This document shows, one piece after another, positions 1 to 7,600 of a DNA stretch of 19,432 nucleotides. The notes beneath the pieces were generated by a model, which did no database searches, was not told the DNA's origin, and saw only the letters and a program-made list of their open reading frames with translations. The first letter of the stretch is position 1; each line of letters opens with the position of its first letter. Both the position numbers and the translations under genes were made by a program. Origin of the DNA: Betaproteobacteria bacterium (GTDB lineage: Bacteria > Pseudomonadota > Gammaproteobacteria > Burkholderiales > Burkholderiaceae); the NCBI GenBank assembly GCA_009921765.1, contig RFXC01000059.1:1-19432 (forward strand). Reading direction: 5' to 3'.

Positions 1-622
1 TGGCGGCGTCGATGGTCCGGTGGTGGAGCCCGATTGGGGCGAGCCCGGACTCACGCCGGCGGAGCGGGTCTTTGGATGGTCGTCGTTCGAGGTGCTGGCC
101 TGCCGCATTGGCAATCCCGATGCGCCGGTGAACGCGATTCCGCCGCGCGCCTGGGCCAGGTGCCAGTTGCGCTTCGTGGTGGGGGTGGATCCTGATCGCA
201 TTCTGCCGGCCTTGCGCGAGCACCTCGATCGGCACGGCTTCGGCATGGTGAAAGTGGAAGCCACCCGGGAGGAACTGTTTCGGGCCACGCGACTGGATCC
301 TGATGATGCCTGGGTGCGGTGGGCTGCAGCGTCGCTCGAGCAGACCACGGGCAAGAAGCCTGCGGTGTTGCCCAATCTGGGCGGGTCGCTGCCGAACGAC
401 ATTTTTGCCGAGGTGCTGGGCCTGCCTACTGTCTGGGTGCCGCACTCCTATCCAGGTTGCTCCCAGCATGCGCCCAATGAACACCTGCCCTCGGCGCTTC
501 TGCGGGAGGCGCTGCAGGTGATGACCGGTCTGTACTGGGATCTGGGAACCGGCAGCGCACTCGCCGCGCTCGCTCAGTCTCAGCCCTCGTTTCGCATCGA
601 CCAGCCGCGAAACGGCGCGTAG
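1..622 (+). CDS. M20-family metallopeptidase, C-terminal part (5' end outside window)
   Basis: The frame is open from base 2 to the TAG at 620-622, giving 206 visible residues. M20 zinc peptidases are usually 400-480 residues, so roughly the N-terminal half (first metal ligands and catalytic Asp/Glu) is missing only because the window begins here. Visible parts are the end of the dimerisation or lid domain (NAIPPRAWARCQLRF, then a helix of the type VDPDRILPALREHL) and the return to the catalytic domain. The latter includes the conserved glycine-rich segment NLGGSLPNDIF and the C-terminal metal-ligand segment SQHAPNEHLP, whose first His is the expected zinc ligand. M20 enzymes are cytosolic amidohydrolases that cut peptides or N-acyl amino acids (ArgE, DapE, CPG2 and ACY1 groups). 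The substrate cannot be assigned. The gene ends 43 bp inside the convergent acyltransferase gene. Confidence 0.85.
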   Translation, partial: GGVDGPVVEPDWGEPGLTPAERVFGWSSFEVLACRIGNPDAPVNAIPPRAWARCQLRFVVGVDPDRILPALREHLDRHGFGMVKVEATREELFRATRLDPDDAWVRWAAASLEQTTGKKPAVLPNLGGSLPNDIFAEVLGLPTVWVPHSYPGCSQHAPNEHLPSALLREALQVMTGLYWDLGTGSALAALAQSQPSFRIDQPRNGA

Positions 623-1194
623 TAGGCGCGAATGTCGGCCATGTCGGACTCGATGTTGCCGGTGGGATAGAAAAGCCGATCCACCCCGCAGGTGCGCGTA
701 CCGTGGTCCATGTAGGCCATGACCACCGGCACCTCGGCACCGAGCGCGATGTAGTAAAAGCCGGTCTTCCATGTTTTGACGGCCTTCCGGGTGCCCTCTG
801 GGGGAACCAGCAGCAGGAGGGGCGCGCGCTCGGCCGTAAAGCACTGAACTGCGGCATCGACCAGGTTGTTGGCACGGCTGCGATCGACCGGAATCCCGCC
901 CATCCAGCGCATCAAACCACCGAAGGGAAAACGAAAGATCTGCGATTTGCCCAGCCAGTGAAGGTCGCGTTCAAGCACAAAAGCCGCCATCAACATGTAG
1001 GGCAGATCCCAGTTGCTGGTGTGCGGCGCGCCAATCACGACCGCCTGTTGCAAGCCGGTTGGAATAACACCCTCGAAGCGCCATCCCAGGAAACGGAACA
1101 GGACGCGGGCAATCGCCCGCAGCGCAGGGGTAACCAGGGGGGTGTTGAAGAGCGTTCGGGTTGCGGGCTGAAAGCCTGAGCCGTCCGTGCTCAA
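580..1194 (-). CDS. PlsC-like 1-acylglycerol-3-phosphate acyltransferase family protein
   Basis: This small (204 aa) glycerolipid acyltransferase-like protein shows the PlsC/LPLAT signature in order. The catalytic HX4D box is HTSNWD (His58, Asp63), followed by the GGIPVDRS block (~99-106) and the PPEGTRK block (~131-137), which is expected to contact the acceptor phosphate. Such enzymes transfer acyl chains from acyl-ACP or acyl-CoA to lysophospholipids at the inner membrane. Short versions like this are often divergent paralogues, so phosphatidate synthesis is not certain. I chose the TTG at 1192-1194 because a GGAG Shine-Dalgarno lies 7 nt upstream (complement of 1202-1205). An in-frame GTG at 1228-1230 would add 12 residues but has no evident ribosome binding site. 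The last 43 bp overlap the convergent M20 peptidase gene. Confidence 0.85.
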   Translation of the reverse strand: MSTDGSGFQPATRTLFNTPLVTPALRAIARVLFRFLGWRFEGVIPTGLQQAVVIGAPHTSNWDLPYMLMAAFVLERDLHWLGKSQIFRFPFGGLMRWMGGIPVDRSRANNLVDAAVQCFTAERAPLLLLVPPEGTRKAVKTWKTGFYYIALGAEVPVVMAYMDHGTRTCGVDRLFYPTGNIESDMADIRAYYAPFRGWSMRNEG

Positions 1195-1411
1195 AAGAGG
1201 TCTCCAGGTGTTATCAGCGCACCTCGCCACATCATTTATCGGCGCGCTGATCGGTGCATTCGTGCAGCCGCGTGTAGTCGGTATCGTTGATCGGTGCCGG
1301 ACTCTAACGCAGAGCAGCGCCCTCCCACAAGCGTGCCGCTGCGGCGGTCATCCGCCTGAACATTCGCCGATACACTGCGGTCTCGCGCATCGTCTCCATG
1401 CAAAGGCGCCC
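1195..1411. promoter_or_regulatory. Divergent intergenic region with a direct repeat
   Basis: This is the longest gene-free stretch in the window. It separates the minus-strand acyltransferase from the plus-strand hydrolase-MFS pair and must carry both promoters. The 11-mer TGATCGGTGC preceded by C or T occurs at about 1248 and again at about 1288, an offset of 40 nt, close to four DNA turns. This could be a regulator binding pair. A TACACT hexamer at 1371-1376 resembles a -10 box, but I see no convincing -35 at the proper distance. The upstream in-frame extension of the hydrolase through this region (from 1187) looks non-coding. Confidence 0.35.
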
Positions 1412-2392
1412 ATGTCCGGGTCCGTTCTGCCCTCCTTCATTGCACTCGCTCCGCTGGCAGCGGGGCTGTCGCTCGCTGCGCTCACCGCGGCCATCGCGAA
1501 GCGGGCGGCGGTCGACGCACCACCGCTCGGGCGTTTCATTGATGTCCCCGGTGCCCGACTGCATGTGGTGGATCGCGGCCCGACCACCCGGCCTGGTGCG
1601 CCAGCCATCATGCTGGTGCACGGGCTGGGTGGGCAGTTGCGCCACTTCAGCTACCAGTTGATCGAGAGCCTCGCCCCCTCCTATCGGGTGATTGCCTTTG
1701 ACCGCCCCGGTTCGGGATATTCGAGCTGGCGGTCAGGCGTCAAGCCCAGCCTCGCTGCACAGGCCGATCTGGTGGACGCGCTCGCAGCCCACCTGCAGAT
1801 TGAACGCGTGGTGCTGGTCGGGCATTCGCTGGGCGGGGCCATCGCGCTTGGCGCGGCACTCAGGCACCCGGCTCGCGTCGCAGGGCTTGCGCTACTCGCC
1901 CCGCTCACGCATGCGCCCATCCGGGTGTCCCGCCAACTGGTTCAGACGCTTCGGCTAGCCGACTGGGTCTGGCGTGCGCTTGCATGGACCGTGGCGGTGC
2001 CGGTGGCTCGCCTGCAGCGCGAACGCTGGCTCGCCGACATCTTTGCGCCAGACCCTGTGCCCGTTGATTTCGCCTCGCAGGGTGGAGGTTCGCTGGTGCT
2101 GCGTCCTGCGCATGTGCTCGCGGCAGCGCGCGATCTGATCGATATCCCGGTCTGGATGGAGGCGCTCACCCCGTGCTACCCCACTCTGCGAAGCCGGCCG
2201 ACACTGCCGATCGAAGTGCTCTATGGGAGGCAGGATCGTGTGCTTTCGTCAGTCCTGCAGGGGGAGCGCTTTACGCAGGCGGTGCAACATGCCAGGTTGC
2301 ATCAGATTGACGCCGGGCACATGCTGCCTCTCACGCGCCCGCAGGAATGCGCCGAGCTGATTCGCAGGGTGGCCGATGCCGCAGGCGGGTGA
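1412..2392 (+). CDS. Membrane-anchored alpha/beta hydrolase
   Basis: This 326-residue alpha/beta-hydrolase-fold enzyme has a hydrophobic N-terminal segment (about residues 5-28) that looks like a signal anchor, so the catalytic domain is probably held at the membrane. Expected features are present: the oxyanion segment VHGLGGQLRHF (~69-79), the nucleophile elbow GHSLGG with Ser139, the acid in YGRQDRV with Asp275, and DAGHMLPL with His303. The lid region (about 165-255) is rich in Trp, Arg and Val and matches no specific subfamily I know, so lipase, esterase or acyl hydrolase activity are all possible. The ATG at 1412 is preceded by AAAGG at 5-nt spacing. The frame stays open back to 1187, but that extension lacks family resemblance. 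The stop lies 6 bp before the MFS gene, so the two are very likely co-transcribed. Confidence 0.85.
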   Translation: MSGSVLPSFIALAPLAAGLSLAALTAAIAKRAAVDAPPLGRFIDVPGARLHVVDRGPTTRPGAPAIMLVHGLGGQLRHFSYQLIESLAPSYRVIAFDRPGSGYSSWRSGVKPSLAAQADLVDALAAHLQIERVVLVGHSLGGAIALGAALRHPARVAGLALLAPLTHAPIRVSRQLVQTLRLADWVWRALAWTVAVPVARLQRERWLADIFAPDPVPVDFASQGGGSLVLRPAHVLAAARDLIDIPVWMEALTPCYPTLRSRPTLPIEVLYGRQDRVLSSVLQGERFTQAVQHARLHQIDAGHMLPLTRPQECAELIRRVADAAGG

Positions 2393-2398
2393 TCACCG

Positions 2399-3604
2399 AT
2401 GAAGCGACCCGCTTTCGCCCTCGCCCTGGTCTGCCTTGGCGCGATGGTGGCGCCGCTCGACACCGCAGTCAATGTAGCCTTTCCTGCGATTGCGGCGGCG
2501 TTCGGTGTTGCGCCGCGCGATATCGTCTGGGTGATCATCGCCTTCGTCTTCACCCAATCGCTTTCGTCGCTGGTCTTTGGCCGATTGGGCGATCTTTACG
2601 GGCATCGCCGCATGTTTCTCATCGGCATGGCGGGTAGCGTCCTCGCGCATGGCGCGCTCGCCATGGCTGGCGATTTCCTGTCGCTGGTCGTGTTGCGTGC
2701 GCTCCAGGGCGCTGCGGTGGGCATGGCCATGGCCTGCGCACCGGCGCTGGTGAGCATGGCGAGTTCGCCCGCCGAGCGCCCGAAGGCGCTTGCCCTCTAC
2801 GCGAGTGCGATCAGCGGCGCGCTGGCCCTGGGGCCGCTTGCGGGCGGGTGGTTGATTGATTGGTTCGGCTGGCCCGGCGTGTTCCTGTATCGGGCGCCGC
2901 TCGCTCTGCTCGTGCTGTTCCTCGCGCCCTGGGGGCTTACGATTGCCGCTCAAACGACCGGTGCTGCAACCAGACCAACGGCTGCAGCAGTTGCGTGGTC
3001 AGCGCTGCGCGCACGACCGTTCCTGGGCCTGCAGGGCGCGTCGGTGTTCGTTCAAGGGGCTTTGTTTTCGATCATGCTTTGGGTGCCTTTCGCCCTCGCC
3101 GGGTGGCCAGCGCTTCCGGTGGCAGGCGCCGGAGCGCTGATCGCGCTCTTTCCTGCGGGGTCGCTGATGGCAAGCCTGTGGCTCGTGCGCTATCGCGGTG
3201 CCGCATCCGGGCTGCGCTCGCAGGCGCTGGTCAGGAAGGGGCAATGGTTTGCCGCAGCCGGACTGGCTCTGATCGCGCTGGTGCTGCCTGCGCAGAGTTC
3301 GGCGATGCTCGCCGTAGCGCTCTGGTTGGCTGGCGTCGGGATGGGCATCTTTCAGGTGGGCTATCAGGAAGGCACGCTCGAGGCGGTGCCCGCTGACAAC
3401 CGGGGGCTGGCAGGCTCGCTCATCAACGTCACACGGTTGCTTGGCATTGTTCTGGGCGCGATCCTGTCGGGCGCTGTCGGCGCAAGCCTCGGCGTGGTGA
3501 TGGCCATCGCGTTCAGTGCCGCTGCGCTCGCCGTATGGACCTGCCTCTTCCTCATTTTTTTGCAGTCCGCACCGTCTGCGCGAGCGGACCCGTCAGAAAA
3601 TTGA
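2399..3604 (+). CDS. MFS transporter, DHA2-like but 12-helix size
   Basis: This 401-residue polytopic inner-membrane protein belongs to the major facilitator superfamily. Transmembrane segment 1 contains APLDTAVNVAFPAIA, which resembles the LDxTIVNVALP signature of drug:H+ antiporter families. The loop between helices 2 and 3 carries motif A (GRLGDLYGHRRMF, ~61-73). Helix 5 carries an antiporter-type motif C (GALALGPLAGGWLIDWFGW, ~141-159), which favours proton-driven efflux over uptake. DHA2 members typically have 14 helices and about 470-500 residues. At 401 residues, this one fits 12 helices, so it is either a shortened DHA2 relative or another drug-efflux subfamily. The start lies 6 bp after the hydrolase stop. 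Export of a product or substrate of that hydrolase is a contextual guess. Confidence 0.88.
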   Translation: MKRPAFALALVCLGAMVAPLDTAVNVAFPAIAAAFGVAPRDIVWVIIAFVFTQSLSSLVFGRLGDLYGHRRMFLIGMAGSVLAHGALAMAGDFLSLVVLRALQGAAVGMAMACAPALVSMASSPAERPKALALYASAISGALALGPLAGGWLIDWFGWPGVFLYRAPLALLVLFLAPWGLTIAAQTTGAATRPTAAAVAWSALRARPFLGLQGASVFVQGALFSIMLWVPFALAGWPALPVAGAGALIALFPAGSLMASLWLVRYRGAASGLRSQALVRKGQWFAAAGLALIALVLPAQSSAMLAVALWLAGVGMGIFQVGYQEGTLEAVPADNRGLAGSLINVTRLLGIVLGAILSGAVGASLGVVMAIAFSAAALAVWTCLFLIFLQSAPSARADPSEN

Positions 3605-3691
3605 GCCTTGCGCCCGAGTCCATGCAAGCGCGTGCGGCAACCGGGTTTGCAGCGCGTCAAGATCAGGGCGGTTTCGCAGGGGCCAGTTCGC

Positions 3692-3721
3692 TTGATCGCT
3701 ACCAGCTCCGGGCGGTATCTT
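3692..3721 (+). promoter_or_regulatory. Possible sigma70 promoter for the dehalogenase-like gene
   Basis: TTGATC (3692-3697) and TATCTT (3716-3721) are separated by 18 nt. Each matches four of six consensus positions. The -10 box ends about 31 nt before the ATG at 3753, leaving room for a short leader with an AAAGGG ribosome site at 3742-3747. This is the only recognisable promoter in the 148-bp gap after the MFS gene. Such matches are common by chance, so confidence is low. Confidence 0.3.
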
Positions 3722-3752
3722 CGCTCACTCCCTCCCGCATGAAAGGGCGAGC

Positions 3753-4640
3753 ATGTCCATTTACGATGCCCCCACCCGGCGGGTCACGGTCTCGGCATAC
3801 GGCAGCGTCAGTCTCAATGTTCGTCTCGGTCCCGAGTCGGGGCCGCCGCTGCTGCTGCTTCACGGTCATCCACAGACGCATCTGATGTGGCGCAAGGTCT
3901 GGCCCGATCTGTCGTCGCGTTTCACCCTGGTGGCGCCGGATCTGCGCGGCTATGGCGATAGCGACAAGCCGGTCGGTGCGCCCGATCACGCGAACTACAG
4001 CAAGCGCGTCATGGCGGCCGATTGCATCGAACTCATGCGAAGCCTGGGGCATGAACAGTTTCTGGTCGCGGCGCATGATCGCGGCGCCCGGGTGGCGCAT
4101 CGGATGGCGGCCGACCATCCGCAGCGCGTGACCGCGCTTGCCCTGCTCGACATCGCACCCACGCTTGCGATGTATGAACAGACCTCCGAGACGTTTGCGC
4201 GCGCCTATTGGCACTGGTTCTTTCTGATTCAGCCCCATCCCCTGCCCGAGACACTGCTGGCTGCCAAGGGCCCGGATTATGTTCGCAGCATGCTGGGCGG
4301 ACGCCACGCCGGGCTTGCACCGTTCGAGCCCGAGGTGCTCGCCGACTATCAGCGCTGTGCGGCTGATCCGGCCACCCTGCACGGTTTCTGTGAAGACTAC
4401 CGCGCCTCCGCAGGTATCGATCTCGACCACGACCGAAGCGACCGCAGCGCCGGCCTGCGCCTGAAATCGCCTACGCTCGTGCTGTGGGGGCAGCATGGTG
4501 TGGTGCATCGCTGTTTCGACGTGTTGGCCGAGTGGCAGAAGGTTGCAGTCGATGTACAGGGCGAGGCGCTAGATTGCGGTCACTATCTGGCCGAGGAGCG
4601 CCCCGGCGATGTGGCCGAGCGCCTGCTTGCCTTTTTCTGA
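3753..4640 (+). CDS. Fluoroacetate/haloacetate dehalogenase-like alpha/beta hydrolase
   Basis: This 295-residue cytosolic hydrolase lines up along its whole length with fluoroacetate dehalogenases such as RPA1163 of Rhodopseudomonas palustris, as I recall that sequence. Corresponding residues are all present: nucleophile Asp109 followed by substrate-carboxylate arginines Arg110 and Arg113 (AAHDRGARV), Asp133 (LLDIAPT), halide-pocket His154, Trp155 and Tyr216 (YWHWFFL and EDYRAS), and the general base His277 (DCGHYL). The oxyanion region is HGHPQTHLMW (~37-46). The Asp nucleophile, in place of Ser, separates it from esterases. Epoxide hydrolases also use Asp but lack the HW/Y halide trio and normally carry two lid tyrosines. 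The predicted reaction is hydrolytic removal of halide from haloacetate to give glycolate. The native substrate could be another small 2-haloacid. It has its own leader and converges on the helicase gene 21 bp away. Confidence 0.85.
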   Translation: MSIYDAPTRRVTVSAYGSVSLNVRLGPESGPPLLLLHGHPQTHLMWRKVWPDLSSRFTLVAPDLRGYGDSDKPVGAPDHANYSKRVMAADCIELMRSLGHEQFLVAAHDRGARVAHRMAADHPQRVTALALLDIAPTLAMYEQTSETFARAYWHWFFLIQPHPLPETLLAAKGPDYVRSMLGGRHAGLAPFEPEVLADYQRCAADPATLHGFCEDYRASAGIDLDHDRSDRSAGLRLKSPTLVLWGQHGVVHRCFDVLAEWQKVAVDVQGEALDCGHYLAEERPGDVAERLLAFF

Positions 4641-4661
4641 GGGGGCGGGCGATGTGGCCCG

Positions 4662-7600
4662 TCAATTGGCGGCCAGCAGCGCCCGCAGTTCGTCGGCGCC
4701 GATGACCGTGCCGGTGTCCTGACCCTGCAGCACGCCGTCGGCCAGATCGCGTTTGCGGCGATGAAGATCGATGATCTGTTCTTCGATCGATCCGGCGGTG
4801 ACCAGTCGATAAACCGTGACCGGACGCTGCTGGCCGATCCGGTGCGCGCGACCGCTCGCCTGGTCTTCTGCAGCAGGGTTCCACCACGGGTCGACGATGA
4901 TCACGTAGTCGGCTGCCGTGAGGTTGAGACCGAAGCCGCCGGCCTTGAGACTGATCAGGAACAGGTCGCCCTCGCCCGCCTGAAACGCCGCCACGCGTCG
5001 TGTCCGCTCGGCTGACGGCGTGCTTCCGGTCAGGGTTTGATAGCGGATTCCCGCATGCTCCAGCCGCTCGCCCAGCAGGTCGAGAAAATCGGTGAACTGG
5101 CTGAAGACCAGCGCCTTGTGGCGACCGGCGGCAAGCTCGCGGGCGAGTCGCTCGAACTCCTGCACCTTTTCGCCGATCAGCCCCAGCTCCGGGGCCACGA
5201 GGCGGGGATCGCATGCCGCCCGGCGCAGCCGGGTGAGTTCAGCCAGCACATGGAAGGACTGCTGCGGATCGTCGCCATCGAGATCGGCGACCCGTTCGCG
5301 CGCCGCGCGCCGCAAGGCCTCGAGGAACTCGCGCTCGCGTTCGCCCGGCTCGACACGATGGATGATTTCAGTGCGCTCGGGCAGGTCGGCAAGTACCTGG
5401 GCTTTGGTGCGTCGAAGAAGAAAAGGACTGATGAGACGACGCAGTCGCGCGCGGGTCGGTTCATCGCGCTGCCGTTCGATGGGGCTCGCGAAGCGCTCAT
5501 TGAACTCGCTCGCCCGGCCCAGCAGACCAGGGTTGAGCAGATTCATGATTGACCACAAATCACCCAGACGGTTTTCCACCGGGGTGCCAGTGAGCGCAAG
5601 CCGGAAATCGGCGTTGAGCGCCGCAATCGCGCGCCCGCGCTGCGTAGCTGCGTTCTTCAGCATCTGCGCTTCATCAAGAACCAGCGTGGACCAGCGACGC
5701 TCGGCGAGCGCCGCGCCTTCCATCATGGTGAGCGCATAGCTCGCCACCACCACATCGCCCGGGATTAGCGCCTCCAGCATGGCAGCGCGGTCGCCTTCGC
5801 CGAACGCCAGCACCCGAAGTGATGGCGCAAAGCGCTCCGCCTCCGCGACCCAGTTGCCGCAGACCGAAGTGGGGGCGACCACCAGCGCAGGGCCCAGCGC
5901 CGCCCGACCGAGCAGGAGCGCGAGCGTCTGGATTGTTTTTCCCAGACCCATGTCGTCGGCCAGGATGGCGCCCAGTCCGGCGTGCGCCATTCGGGTCATC
6001 CAGGTGACGCCGTCGCGCTGATAATCGCGCAGCTCCGCCTGCAGCGCATCGGACACCTTGACCTCCAGCGCTGCTGCTTCCTCGAGTCGCCGAGCGCCCG
6101 CCAGCCAGGGTTGATCGGCATCGACGGAGAAGCCCTCGAGCGCCGCCTCGGCAAACGCGGCGGCGGCGCGGGGCAGCACCAGCCGGTCAGTGTTCGATTC
6201 GGAGACTGCGGCCAGATCGGCGAGCTGGGTCCGCAGCCGCTCGGTCAGCGCCAGGTACTCGCCGTCGCCAAGCGGAACGAAGCGACGTGCGCCATGATCA
6301 CGAATCATGCCCAGCAGGTTCTGGAGCGACAGCACCCTGGCCTCGTTGATTCGCACCTCACCCTGAAGCGCAAACCAGTCGGAGGAGGATGCCACGGAGA
6401 CGCGGACCGCCTGCGGGCTCAGCGTGGTGACGCGAAGCGATTTTCCTCGCGGCCAGTCAAGACCCGCGATGCAGTCGAGCGTGGGCAGGCGCTCGACCGC
6501 CTGCAAGGTCTGTTCGGGATCGGTCAGCAGCCAGCACGCATCGGCGGGATCGTCGTCGGCAAGAAAGGGGAGCGCCTCGATTACCCGCTGCAAATGCGTG
6601 CGCTCGGCCTCAAGGTCGCGGCGGGTGGAGAGTTCCAGGCCCTCGTGTACGGTGAGGGTCCGTTCGCGGCCGCTCCCCGGCGTGAGAGTCGGACCGAAAG
6701 CGCCAAATGGCTGTGCGACCAGCCGCAATTGCACCGCATCGCCCCGCGGCGAAAACTGTGCGCGCAACCGGCTGTCGCTCTCCACTGCGTTGCCGGCTTC
6801 GGCATCGCTTTGCAGCTGGAAGTGGCCGGCCAGGGCGCGGAGCGCGGCGTCGAGTTCGCTGCGCGCATCCACAGGGACCCGCCAGCGCCGGGAAATCAGC
6901 TCGGCCACCTGACGATGCGCCGGCGAAATACGCAATAGTCGCGCATGACCTTCCAGCCCCTGCAAAACGCGCACGCTGTTGCGCCGCGCGATCTCGGTTT
7001 CCGGATTGGCGGCGGTCCAGCGGTCACCGAGAAACGGCAGATCCGGTTCACGGATCGGATCGAGCAGATGAAATTCGAAGGCATCCGACCCATCGTCAGC
7101 GCGCACGCGACGGACCTCCAGCTCGGGCAGTGCCTCGCGCAATTCGACCGGCTCATCCGGGGCTTCGGGGAACATCACTGCCGGATGGCCGATCAGCGCG
7201 ACCGCTGCAGCCGACACATCGATACCGTAGCTGCTGCGGCCCCGGCGCATGTGCTCGATGCATCGGGCAACCGCGGCATCGCGCGGATCGAGATCCGTGG
7301 CACGCGCAACCCGGGCGAGCGTGATTTCGCGCAGTCTTGAGCGCGAGCTCGCGCCTGTCGGGCGCTCGTGGGGCACGATGTCGATCACCCGGCCGATCGC
7401 ATCGGTATCGATCATCCAGGCAAGCGTACCTGACCGCGCTGCGGTTCGTGCCGGCGTCTGCGCAGGGGTGATCCGTGCGATGGCCTCGAGCGCATCGCGC
7501 CATGGCTCCCTGGGTGCGCCCAGAAAAGCGGGCGCGAGGCGCTTGCGGTTCTGAGCGGGCGCTGGCGCGGGCAGACCAAGACGTTTGAGTGCATCGCGCA

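Noticed and set aside
1187..1411. N-terminal extension of the alpha/beta hydrolase
   Set aside because: The extra 75 codons have Cys/His/Arg-rich, domain-free content and occupy the divergent promoter region. The ATG at 1412 has a ribosome site and starts a typical signal anchor.
3699..4508. Minus-strand open frame of 269 codons
   Set aside because: It is antisense to the dehalogenase-like gene, whose whole length and catalytic residues match a known family.
4646..4661. Hairpin CGGGC/GCCCG between the convergent dehalogenase-like and helicase genes as a terminator
   Set aside because: The stem is only 5 bp and no T run follows on either strand.
5982..6938. Plus-strand open frame of 318 codons
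   Set aside because: It is antisense to the continuous SNF2 gene. Composition is shadow-like, with no ribosome site or family match.
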